DNA of 64,000 nt. Source: Candidatus Tectomicrobia bacterium. Lineage in GTDB: Bacteria > UBA8248. The position numbers were made by a program, and so were the translations under genes. A model generated the notes under the pieces. That model worked only from the letters and a program-made list of their open reading frames with translations, was not told the DNA's origin and did not search any database. Positions 26,912-34,645 of this stretch are shown here, one piece after another. Positions within the stretch are counted from its first letter, which is position 1; each line of letters starts with the position of its first letter. The DNA lies in contig JACPUR010000003.1 of the NCBI GenBank assembly GCA_016192135.1, forward strand, positions 20,543 to 84,542, written 5' to 3'.

Positions 26912-27901
26912 ATGAAACCGATGGGGAAATGGTGGCTGGGCGCCGCGCTGGCTTTCTGCACGCTCGCCGCGGGATGGGGCGCCGAAAGCGCGGGGAAATT
27001 CCGCATCGGAATCCACCGCTCCGTGTACGGCTCCTATGAAGTGGTGGCCGACCGGATGGGCTACTGGAAGGCCGAGGGGCTGGACTATACCGTCCAGTAC
27101 TTCAAGCAGGGCAAGCTCATGCGCAACGCCGTCATCCAGGACAACCTGGACGTGGGGACGACGGGCTTCTCCCCCTTCGTGACGGCGCAATCCAAGGGCG
27201 CCCAAGTGACGGGCATTGCCGTCACAGCCGACACCTGCGCCCACCAGCGCATCATGGTTTTGAAGAATTCCCCGCTCAAGAGCGTCAAGGAGCTCAGGGG
27301 CAAGACCGTCGCCACGAGCACGGGGACGAGCGTGGACCTCTCGTTCAAGACCTTCATGCTTCCGGCTCACGGCCTGACCGAGAAGGACCTGAAGTGGATC
27401 AGCGTGGTCACCACGGACCGCGTGCCGGCCCTGATGTCGGGCAACGCCGACGCGGCCATCGTGGGGGACCCGCAGGGCGAGATCGCGCTTCAGAAAGGCC
27501 TGGTCCGGGCCATTGACACCTTCTGCCCCTACGATCGGCCCCGGCTGATCCACATCGGCAATCCGCAGACCCTGAAGGAGAACCCCGAACGATACGTGAA
27601 GTTCTTCAAGGGCTGGCTCAAGGCCCAGAAACTGCTGCGGGAGGAACCCGAGAAGTTTGCCAAGAGCTACCATGAGGCCCTGCAGGAAGTGGGCGACAAG
27701 ACGGAATACAAGGTCGCGCTGGCCGTTGTGAAGCGCCTCACGACGGAGCCCCTGATCGGCGACGAGATCCGCAAGAACATGCAGGACATCGCGCGGACGC
27801 AGAAAAAGCTCGGCTGGATCAAGAGCGAGCCCGATTTCATCAAGGGAAAGATGCTGGATGATACCCTCTTGAGGAAGGCGGCCAGCTCGCTGGCCAACTG
27901 A
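26912..27901 (+). CDS. NMT1/SsuA-type ABC transporter substrate-binding protein
   Basis: 329 residues, exported by a signal peptide (1 to about 24). The mature part reads FRIGIHRSVYGSYEVVADRMG, then GYWKAEGLDYTVQYF, typical of the ThiY/SsuA/NMT1 periplasmic binding fold, with GTTGFSPFVTA and TSTGTSVDLSF lining the cleft. It is a close paralogue of the next gene (both share YFKQGKLMRNAVI). No permease or ATPase gene is nearby, so it must work with a transporter encoded elsewhere or act as a sensor. The ligand is unknown. Good ribosome site GGAGGTG. Confidence 0.85.
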   Translation: MKPMGKWWLGAALAFCTLAAGWGAESAGKFRIGIHRSVYGSYEVVADRMGYWKAEGLDYTVQYFKQGKLMRNAVIQDNLDVGTTGFSPFVTAQSKGAQVTGIAVTADTCAHQRIMVLKNSPLKSVKELRGKTVATSTGTSVDLSFKTFMLPAHGLTEKDLKWISVVTTDRVPALMSGNADAAIVGDPQGEIALQKGLVRAIDTFCPYDRPRLIHIGNPQTLKENPERYVKFFKGWLKAQKLLREEPEKFAKSYHEALQEVGDKTEYKVALAVVKRLTTEPLIGDEIRKNMQDIARTQKKLGWIKSEPDFIKGKMLDDTLLRKAASSLAN

Positions 27902-28216
27902 GCCGTCCGGCGCAGCGGTCGGGGCGGGCCGAGGTTCCCGCCGCTTTCCTAGAGGTACCGACGCCGATGACGCCGCACGGTCGCCTCGGCCGGAGTCCCG
28001 AGGGGGCCCTCGCCGGGAAGAAAGGGCGCCCGGACGGAGTGAAAAAAAGAGTAGTCAGCGGCGGCATGCTGGGATAGGATGTTTCCATCTAAAAGAAAGC
28101 GATTGTGGGGTTGCGATATGGGGATTCCGTTCCTCCGAATGGCGGAACAGGGAAGGGCCGGAAAGTCTTCGGTTTTACCCTGCATGGGTGGGATTTTCTT
28201 GAGAGGAGGAGGTTTG
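27902..28216. other. Intergenic stretch between paralogous binding-protein genes
   Basis: 315 bases with no gene I can support. It is GC-rich with short self-complementary pieces (GGGCGCCC, and GGCCGAGG about 60 bases from CCTCGGCC). A weak -10 TAGGAT lies near 28074 without a -35. Nothing repeated from the gap upstream of the first paralogue was noticed. Confidence 0.5.
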
Positions 28217-29209
28217 ATGAATCGAATCGCCAAATGGTTTATCGGTATCGCGCTCGCGGGCGGCATGCTCGCTCCGGGATGGAGCGCCGAGGGCGCGGAG
28301 AAGTTCCGCATCGGCATCCACCGGGCGATCATGGGCTCCTTCGAGGTAATCGCCGACCGGAAGGGCTACTGGAAAGAGGAAGGGCTGGACTACACGGTCC
28401 AGTACTTCAAGCAGGGCAAGCTCATGCGCAACGCGGTCATCTCGGGCGACCTCGACACCGGCACGACCGGGTTCTCCCCCTTCGTGACGGCCGTCTCGAA
28501 GGGCGCCAAGGTGACGGGCATCGCCGTGACAACGGAGATCTGCGCCACCTCGGGACGCATCATGGTGCCGAAGGATTCGCCCATCAAGAGCGTGAAGGAC
28601 CTCAAGGGCGTGACCTTCGCGACCCTCGAGGGGACCAGCACGGACTTCGCCTTCCGGACGAAGGTCCTGCCCCGCTACGGCCTGAAGGCGGACGACCTGA
28701 AGTGGCTTAACGTCGTCGCCACGGACCGGGTGGCGGCCGTCGTGTCGGGCAACGCGGGCGCGGCCCTCATCGGCGATCCGCAGGCCGAGATCGCGGTCCA
28801 GAAGGGGCTCGTCCGGGAGCTCGAGAATGTCTGCGAATACGACCGCACGCGCATGATGCACATCGGGAACCCCCAGACCCTGAAGACGAAAAGCGTGCAG
28901 TACGAGAAGTATTTCAGGGGCTGGCTCAAGGCGCACAAGCTTCTGAAGGAGAACCCCGAGGAGTTCGCGAAGGTCTATCACGCGGCCCTGCAGGAGGTCG
29001 GCGACAAGACGGAGTACAAGGTGGTCCTGTCGGTCATAAAGCGCCTGCCTTCCACGCCTCTCTTCACGGATGTGTCGAGGAAGGACCTCCAGGACATGGC
29101 GAAGATGCAGATCAAGCTCGGTTACATCAAGAAACACCCCGACTTCACCAAGGGCGCGATGATGGACGATTCCATCGTCCGCAAGGTGGCCGGCGCGCCC
29201 AAGAACTGA
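28217..29209 (+). CDS. NMT1/SsuA-type ABC transporter substrate-binding protein (paralogue)
   Basis: 330 residues, the second member of a tandem pair. Signal peptide 1 to about 25 (FIGIALAGGMLAPGWSAEGA). The mature sequence follows its neighbour closely through FRIGIHRAIMGSFEVIADRKG, TVQYFKQGKLMRNAVISG and GNPQTLK. The start at 28217 follows GAGAGGAGGAGG; the frame is open for 46 codons upstream but without a signal peptide. The duplication with divergence suggests two related ligands. A strong terminator follows. Confidence 0.86.
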   Translation: MNRIAKWFIGIALAGGMLAPGWSAEGAEKFRIGIHRAIMGSFEVIADRKGYWKEEGLDYTVQYFKQGKLMRNAVISGDLDTGTTGFSPFVTAVSKGAKVTGIAVTTEICATSGRIMVPKDSPIKSVKDLKGVTFATLEGTSTDFAFRTKVLPRYGLKADDLKWLNVVATDRVAAVVSGNAGAALIGDPQAEIAVQKGLVRELENVCEYDRTRMMHIGNPQTLKTKSVQYEKYFRGWLKAHKLLKENPEEFAKVYHAALQEVGDKTEYKVVLSVIKRLPSTPLFTDVSRKDLQDMAKMQIKLGYIKKHPDFTKGAMMDDSIVRKVAGAPKN

Positions 29210-29225
29210 GTCCGCGCGAAACACG

Positions 29226-29264
29226 AAAGCCCCGGGGGAAGCTCCCCCGGGGCTTTCTCTTTTC
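29226..29264 (+). terminator. Rho-independent terminator (possibly bidirectional)
   Basis: A perfect 14-bp stem AAAGCCCCGGGGGA / TCCCCCGGGGCTTT with a three-base loop, followed by CTCTTTTCC. It sits between convergent genes; the A run on its left side could also serve the minus-strand gene. Confidence 0.88.
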
Positions 29265-29282
29265 CCGCGCGGGCGGCGAAGG

Positions 29283-30143
29283 CTACATCCGCACTTTCCG
29301 GGGGCGCCGCTTCGGGCGATCGTCCGGGAAGGTGACGCCGCTCGCGTTCACCCCCAGCCCCACCAGCATCTTGGCGAGCTGGATGGCGGCGCTGTAGCCC
29401 TCGAGCACGGGAACCTCCCACCCGAGTTCCAGGAGCCTCTCCTGGACGAACGGCTGAAGCCAGAAGGTCCCCGAGCACCCGAACGTGATGACCTCGGCGC
29501 CGTCCTCCTCGAGCGCCGAGACGGCCTCCTTCACCGCGCGCTCCACCGCCTCCGAGCGTTCGCCGCGCCGGGCCTTGTCCCTCTCGTGCTCGAGGACGGG
29601 CTCGCCGCTGTAGCCCGGCCTGGGATGGTAGTAGCCGATGTTCCGGATGGAGGCGCACCGGTGGTCCATGCGGTGCTGGTACACGAGGTTGCGGTAGTAC
29701 ATGTTGTGGGTCTCGGCGAAGTCGATGACGCTGAACTTGTCGCCGAGCATGCAGGCGATGTGCATCTGGGAGAAGGCGCAGGCGGTGACGACGACGCCGT
29801 GCTTGCGGGTGATCTCCCGCGCCTCCAGGAAACCGGGCTCGCCGCCGCCGAGCAGCACGATGCCGTTGTACTTCCCGCTCTCGCACGCCTCCTTCACGAT
29901 GGGCAGGCGCGCCACCGACGCGTAGGCGAACTCCTCGCGGTTCTCGACCTGCCAGTCTCCGTAGGGCGCCAGGGCCCCCTCGTGAAGGTCCCACTCCACG
30001 TCCTCGAGCAGGCTCAGCACGTTGACGTAGCTCCTCACGCGCTGCTCCTTGGTGAGCTTGGGATCGTACTTCACGAAGCGGCCGTTCTCCGGCAACCGGA
30101 ACGCGGGGACGAGCAGGAAGCGGAATTTTCTTGAGTCGGCCAT
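29283..30143 (-). CDS. Asp/Glu/hydantoin racemase family protein lacking one catalytic Cys
   Basis: 286 residues. The fold is recognised from KYNGIVLLGGGEPGFLEA, VVVTACAFSQMHIACMLGD and ITFGCSGTFWLQP. Hydantoin and aspartate racemases use two cysteines. The second is present (Cys223, GCSG). At the first position the usual ACFGDPG-like motif reads LGGGEPG, so the Cys is replaced by Gly near residue 99. That argues against a normal two-base racemase and for a decarboxylase, isomerase or lyase. The ATG at 30143 has AGGAGGG upstream. It is a single gene facing the binding-protein pair. Confidence 0.75.
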   Translation of the reverse strand: MADSRKFRFLLVPAFRLPENGRFVKYDPKLTKEQRVRSYVNVLSLLEDVEWDLHEGALAPYGDWQVENREEFAYASVARLPIVKEACESGKYNGIVLLGGGEPGFLEAREITRKHGVVVTACAFSQMHIACMLGDKFSVIDFAETHNMYYRNLVYQHRMDHRCASIRNIGYYHPRPGYSGEPVLEHERDKARRGERSEAVERAVKEAVSALEEDGAEVITFGCSGTFWLQPFVQERLLELGWEVPVLEGYSAAIQLAKMLVGLGVNASGVTFPDDRPKRRPRKVRM

Positions 30144-30328
30144 ATCGGCCCTCCTGGTTCTGCGAGCGCCGGAAAATGGGGGATGAACGGCCGGCGCGAA
30201 ACCGCGCGCAGTATATGTCTTCGGCCCGGCGGGTGGAATCGCGGAAGGCGCCTCGGGAAAGACGGGAACTCGGGAAGGACGGGAAGGAAAAGCGGGTCTG
30301 AAATCACCCGCCCCGGGGGGAAGGCCGG

Positions 30329-30358
30329 GGGCCGGGCCGCCGGCGGGCGGCCCGGCCC
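30329..30358 (-). terminator. Stem-loop at the 3' end of the family 5 binding-protein gene
   Basis: A perfect 13-bp GC stem GGGCCGGGCCGCC / GGCGGCCCGGCCC with a GGCG loop, 9 bases past the stop of the minus-strand gene. There is no T run, so it may act as an mRNA stabiliser or a Rho-assisted terminator. Confidence 0.6.
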
Positions 30359-30367
30359 GGCCGGGGG

Positions 30368-31951
30368 TTACTTGTCCAGCCAGACGTCCCGCATGTCGAA
30401 GAATAGCTTGTTCAGGTTCTTGTTGCCCTTCACGTAGTCGCGGGTGGCCTGGACGAAGGGCGATCCGGCGAAAGCCGGGTAGTAACCCATCTCGACCATG
30501 TAGCGCTGCATCCGGTGGCTGAGGTCGAGTTGCTTCTTCGCGTCCACCGTGGAGCGCCAATCCTCCAGCCAGTTGTCCAGCTTCGGATCGTTCATCCCCA
30601 GGTAGTTGATGGGGCTCTTCGTGTGCCAGATCTGGGAGGTGGAGTTGATGTCCAGGACGGGCAGGGTGTCCTGCAGGGTCATGTCGAGGGCCTTCCGCCG
30701 CACGAGGAGCCCGATCCAGGCGGCCCGGTCCACCACCTGGATGTCCATCTCCGCGCCCACCTTGGCGTACATGGTCTTGAGGGCCTGGGAAATCTCCACG
30801 AAGGTGGGGTCGGTGTTGTTGATCACCATCGTGAACTTGAAGGGCTTCGAGGGCCCGTAGCCCGCCTCGGCCAGAAGTTGCTTCGCCTTCGCGGGATCGT
30901 AGGGACACATCGAAGTGAGGTCGATGGCGTCGACAGACCCCGGCGCCGAGTAGCTGTTCCAGGGGATGGTGAGCCCGCGGAGGGCGGTGTTCACGATGTG
31001 TTTCCGGTCGATGGCGTAGCAGCCGATGGCCCTGCGGACGCGCACGTCCTTCCAGACGGGGCGCTGGCTGTTGATCGTCGCCACGAAGGTGGTGGCCGTC
31101 TTCCCCGCGTCCACGACGACGCCCTTCGTCTCCTGCAGGGTTTTCACGATGCCCTTCGGCACGTTCAGGATCATGTCGATCTCGCCCGAGCGGAGGGCGT
31201 TCATCCGCTGCGTGGCGTCGGGTATGACGTAGGCCTCGATGCGGTCCAGGTAGGGGCGATCCTTGATGAAGTAGCCCTTGAAGCGTTCCATGATGACGTG
31301 CTGGTTCGGCTTATACTCGACGATCCGGAACGGCCCGCCGTAGACGGGGTGCCGCCGGAACCGCTCAATGTCCTTGTCGTAGGCCTTGGGGGAGACGAGC
31401 ACGGGCCGGTTCCAGTAGCCCCCGAGGGCGGCCAGCGTCATCCCCTTGCCCACGTCGGATTGGTGGAAGCGGACGGTATACTTGTCCACCACCTCTACCT
31501 TCTTGATTTGCATGAGATAGGCGGTGTAGCTGGAGCCCAGCCTTGCCTTCGGGTTCTTCTTCTTTTGCTCCTTCAGCCATGCGGGGTCGAGCCGGCCGGT
31601 GAGCATATCGATGTTCCACTTGACCGCCTCGGCGTCGAGGTCCGTCCCGTCGTGGAACTTGGCGCCCTTGTGGAGATGGAAGGTGATTACCCGGCCCTCA
31701 TCCGCGACCTCCCATTTGTGGGCCAGCTCTCCGATGAGCTTGTAGTCCTCGTTCAGTCCCAGGAGGCCCGCCCCCATCGTGTCCCGGTAGAACTTGATGG
31801 GGATCCCCAGGGCGACGGTACCGTCCATGTGCTCGACGTTGCCCTCAATGGCGATGCGGAGGGTGCCTCCTCTCTTGGCCGCCGAGGCGGCCTGCCCCCC
31901 GATGAGCAGTCCCAGGAACAGGAACGGAAAAATGCGGACGAAACGTCTCAT
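30368..31951 (-). CDS. Family 5 ABC transporter substrate-binding protein
   Basis: Periplasmic solute-binding protein of the peptide/nickel class, 527 residues. A signal peptide (MRRFVRIFPFLFLGLLIGG...ASA) is followed by AKRGGTLRIAIEG, the usual start of mature DppA/OppA-like proteins. Later family segments are HKWEVADEGRVITFHLHKGAKF and DVRVRRAIGCYAIDRK. The ATG at 31951 is preferred over one nine codons upstream because of GAGGGA spacing and signal-peptide geometry. It has its own promoter and no permease or ATPase genes beside it; the importer at 37003-42679 has its own binding protein. Confidence 0.9.
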   Translation of the reverse strand: MRRFVRIFPFLFLGLLIGGQAASAAKRGGTLRIAIEGNVEHMDGTVALGIPIKFYRDTMGAGLLGLNEDYKLIGELAHKWEVADEGRVITFHLHKGAKFHDGTDLDAEAVKWNIDMLTGRLDPAWLKEQKKKNPKARLGSSYTAYLMQIKKVEVVDKYTVRFHQSDVGKGMTLAALGGYWNRPVLVSPKAYDKDIERFRRHPVYGGPFRIVEYKPNQHVIMERFKGYFIKDRPYLDRIEAYVIPDATQRMNALRSGEIDMILNVPKGIVKTLQETKGVVVDAGKTATTFVATINSQRPVWKDVRVRRAIGCYAIDRKHIVNTALRGLTIPWNSYSAPGSVDAIDLTSMCPYDPAKAKQLLAEAGYGPSKPFKFTMVINNTDPTFVEISQALKTMYAKVGAEMDIQVVDRAAWIGLLVRRKALDMTLQDTLPVLDINSTSQIWHTKSPINYLGMNDPKLDNWLEDWRSTVDAKKQLDLSHRMQRYMVEMGYYPAFAGSPFVQATRDYVKGNKNLNKLFFDMRDVWLDK

Positions 31952-32021
31952 GGTGGTTCCCTCAAAGGAGATGTCCAAACGAGCACCCGGGCAGCATGAT
32001 GTTCACGCGTCGAATGGGGAA

Positions 32022-32050
32022 ATTATAGGGGAAAGAGGCGGGGGTGGCCA
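32022..32050 (-). promoter_or_regulatory. Sigma-70 promoter for the family 5 binding-protein gene
   Basis: On the minus strand: TGGCCA, 17 bases, then a perfect TATAAT, about 70 bases before the start codon. It lies just outside the preceding DUF188 gene. Confidence 0.6.
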
Positions 32051-32065
32051 GGCATGCGCGGAGAG

Positions 32066-32521
32066 CTATGCGTCCTTGAGGCGCTTGGTCAGCTCGCGGT
32101 CCAGGGCCGAGGCGAAGCGGTGCCGATCCAGGGGAGAGAAAGGGGCGGGCCCGCCCTGGATGAGCCCCCCGCTGCGGAGATCCTGGTAGAAGTCGCGGAG
32201 GGAGAGCTTCTCCTGCGCGTTTTCGGAGTCGAAGACCTCGCCCCGCGGGCTGATGGAGACGCCGCCTTTCTCCGCCACGGCGGCGGCCAGGGGGACGTCG
32301 GCCGTGACCACGATGTCCCCCGCGCCCATGGCCTCGGCGATGTGCTTGTCGGCGGCATTGAAGTCCCGGCCCACCAGGACGGACCGGATGAGAGGGGATT
32401 CCGGGAGCGTCACCCTCCGGTTGGCCACGAAGCAGACCGGGAGCTGCAGGCGTTCGGAGGCCCGGAAGACGATATCCCGGATCTCCCCCGGGCACGCATC
32501 GGCATCAATCCAGATTTGCAA
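32066..32521 (-). CDS. DUF188 (YaiI/YqxD family) protein
   Basis: 151 residues, the full family length. The opening QIWIDADACPGEIRDIVFRA contains the conserved DADACP motif, and GRDFNAADKHIAEAMGAGDIVV, TADVPLAA and SPRGEVF follow in the order seen in YaiI. The family has a PIN-like fold with acidic residues and is suspected to be a nuclease; no activity is established. It ends 115 bases before the start of the binding-protein gene and is read in the same direction as the next gene. Confidence 0.92.
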   Translation of the reverse strand: MQIWIDADACPGEIRDIVFRASERLQLPVCFVANRRVTLPESPLIRSVLVGRDFNAADKHIAEAMGAGDIVVTADVPLAAAVAEKGGVSISPRGEVFDSENAQEKLSLRDFYQDLRSGGLIQGGPAPFSPLDRHRFASALDRELTKRLKDA

Positions 32522-32568
32522 CGCGCATCCTTTTCAGCGCCCGCGGCGGCCGGGGCGCTGGAAGCCGG

Positions 32569-33312
32569 TCAACTTTTCCCGGCGGGGGCGCCGGGCGCGG
32601 GCGAGTTCACGGACGCCCGGGCGCGGGCCGCCTCGTGGCGGCGCCGCACCGCCTGGATGGCCGCCAGGTTGCTGGTCATGATGGGTAGCCCGGGATAAGC
32701 GGACCGCAGCAGGTGCAGGGCCCGCACGGCGGGAAGATTGGTGCAGGAGATGAACAGGCAGTCGGCCCGGGCCAGGAGGGAGGAGGGGATGGTTTCCCGG
32801 GCGAAGGCGAGAATCTCGGCGCCGCTCAGGCCGCCGATGCGGGTGTTCTCCACGATGCCCATGCCCCGGATGAAGAGGACCTCCAGCCCGTCCTCCTGGA
32901 GGCTTGCCCCCACGGCCTCGGTGAGATCGGGCGTGTAGGGCGTCAGGACGACGAGCCTCCGCGCCCCGAGCAAGCCGAATTCCTCGCCCAGGGCCGAGAG
33001 GATGGTGATGGCTTCGGTCCCGGTGGTGGCCTCGATGGACTCCTGGATGCGGCGGTCGTAATCCCGGCCGAAGAGGGCGCCGCCCGAGGTGCAGCCGAAG
33101 ACGGCGACGTCGGGCTTCATCGTCCGGAGCGCCCGCGCCGCCTCGGGGAGGGAGTCCTCGATCATCCGGATCTCGCCCTCCCGCGTCGTGTCCTCGAGGT
33201 ACATCCGCGCGGTGGCCGTCTCCACCTCCTCCGGCAGGGTGCGGTGGAAATCCACCTCCATCGTCGTGTTGGAGGAGGGGACGATCAGTCCAGCCCGGTA
33301 CGTATCCATCAT
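32569..33312 (-). CDS. Maleate isomerase / arylmalonate decarboxylase-like protein
   Basis: 247 residues of the Asp/Glu racemase superfamily. The N terminus has VPSSNTTMEVDFHRTLP, the substrate-binding stretch of maleate cis-trans isomerases. Both catalytic cysteines are in place: Cys74 (VFGCTSGG) and Cys190 (ISCTNLPA). This makes maleate isomerase or a related 2-carbon-acid isomerase more likely than a decarboxylase, which keeps only one. Two ATG codons in a row start the gene. It is one of two superfamily members within 4 kb, but this one retains the full cysteine pair. Confidence 0.82.
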   Translation of the reverse strand: MMDTYRAGLIVPSSNTTMEVDFHRTLPEEVETATARMYLEDTTREGEIRMIEDSLPEAARALRTMKPDVAVFGCTSGGALFGRDYDRRIQESIEATTGTEAITILSALGEEFGLLGARRLVVLTPYTPDLTEAVGASLQEDGLEVLFIRGMGIVENTRIGGLSGAEILAFARETIPSSLLARADCLFISCTNLPAVRALHLLRSAYPGLPIMTSNLAAIQAVRRRHEAARARASVNSPAPGAPAGKS

Positions 33313-33398
33313 CGCCTCGAACTGAGCGCGCAGCGATCACAGCCCCCGTGGATTCTCGCACGGCACCCCCGCCCGGGCCAACCCGCCGCCGGGGGATG

Positions 33399-33427
33399 TG
33401 GACCGGCCCTCGGTATCGGAATAAAAT
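33399..33427 (+). promoter_or_regulatory. Sigma-70 promoter for the acyl-CoA dehydrogenase operon
   Basis: TGGACC, a 17-base spacer and TAAAAT, 64 bases upstream of the GTG start. It falls in a short AT-rich window inside otherwise GC-rich DNA. Confidence 0.5.
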
Positions 33428-33490
33428 AATTCATCTGACTTTCATTCGAGGCGGAGAATCGGCGGGCCGGGAGCCCGCCGGGAGGGGGAC

Positions 33491-34645
33491 GTGGACTTCC
33501 AGCTCAGCGCCGAGGACCGCCTTCTCCAGCAGACCGCCCGCGAGCTGGCCCTGCGGGAATTCGCGAAGGACGCCTACGGCTACGAGAAGACGGGAGAATA
33601 CCCGCGCCGCTCCATGAAGGTTCTGGCCGCGCACGGGATGATGGGCATGACGGTGGCCGAGCCCCACGGCGGGGGCCGCTCCATCTTCGATGCCTGCCTG
33701 GTGATGGAGGCCGTCTCCCAGGTGTGCCCCCACAGCGGGGACGTGGTGCAGATGGGGAACATGGGTCCCATCCGGATTATCGACGAGCTGGGGACGGAGG
33801 CGCAACGGTCGCTCTTTCTCCCCCCTCTGTGCCGGGGCGAGAAGATCATCTCCATCGCCATGTCCGAGCCCGAGGCCGGCTCGGCCGCGACAGACCTCAA
33901 GACCTCCGCCCGATACGACGGCGAGAGCGCCGTCCTGAACGGCCAGAAGTGCTTCAGCTCGAACGCGCCGCACGCGGACCTCTTCGTGGTCTACGTCCGC
34001 TTCGGCCCCCGGACGCGGGACTGCGGCGCCGTGGTGGTGGAGACGGGGACGCCCGGTTTCACGAAGGGCGGGGCCGAGCGCTACATGAGCGGCGAGGCCT
34101 ACTGCGCCCTCTACTTCGACGAGGCGCGGGTGCCCCGGGAGAACGTCCTCGTCGACGACGACGGTTTCAAGGTCCTGATGCCCATCTTCAACGTCGAGCG
34201 ACTGGGAAACGCCACCCGCTGCCTCGCCCTCGCCCAGGCGGCCTACGACATGGCGGTCGAGCACACCCAGACGCGGCGCCAGTTCGGGCGCCCTCTGTGC
34301 GAGTTCCAGGGGGTGCAGTGGATGGTGGCGGACATGCGGGTGAAGCTGGAGGCGGCCCGGCTCCTCCTCTACCGGGCGCTAGCGAACGCCCGTGCGGGCA
34401 TGCCCTCGGCCCTCGAAACCACCGCCGCCAAGCTCTACTGCAACGAGATGGCCCGCCAAGTGGCCGACGACGCGATCCAGCTCCACGGGGCCTATGGCTA
34501 CTCGACCCAGATGCCGCTGGAGTTCCTCTACCGCAAGATCCGGGGCTGGTCGATCGCGGGCGGCACGACGCAGATCCTCCGCAACCGGATGGCCGACCTC
34601 ATCTACGGGCGCTCGTTCAGCCAGCGCCCGCCGCGCCCGGAATGA
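33491..34645 (+). CDS. Acyl-CoA dehydrogenase
   Basis: FAD flavoenzyme introducing a 2,3-double bond into an acyl-CoA. 384 residues, normal length. Domains in order: helical N terminus (MDFQLSAEDRLLQQTAREL), beta domain with SMSEPEAGS-type motif AMSEPEAGSAATDLKT, and the C-terminal helical domain with TRRQFGRPLCEFQGVQWMVADM and IQLHGAYGYSTQMPLE. The end motif is SIAGGTTQILRN, so the usual IYEGT glutamate is absent; the base is probably the Glu in VERLGNATRC, as in isovaleryl-type enzymes. The start is GTG at 33491 after GGAGGGGGAC. Translationally coupled (ATGA) to the next gene. Confidence 0.92.
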   Translation: MDFQLSAEDRLLQQTARELALREFAKDAYGYEKTGEYPRRSMKVLAAHGMMGMTVAEPHGGGRSIFDACLVMEAVSQVCPHSGDVVQMGNMGPIRIIDELGTEAQRSLFLPPLCRGEKIISIAMSEPEAGSAATDLKTSARYDGESAVLNGQKCFSSNAPHADLFVVYVRFGPRTRDCGAVVVETGTPGFTKGGAERYMSGEAYCALYFDEARVPRENVLVDDDGFKVLMPIFNVERLGNATRCLALAQAAYDMAVEHTQTRRQFGRPLCEFQGVQWMVADMRVKLEAARLLLYRALANARAGMPSALETTAAKLYCNEMARQVADDAIQLHGAYGYSTQMPLEFLYRKIRGWSIAGGTTQILRNRMADLIYGRSFSQRPPRPE

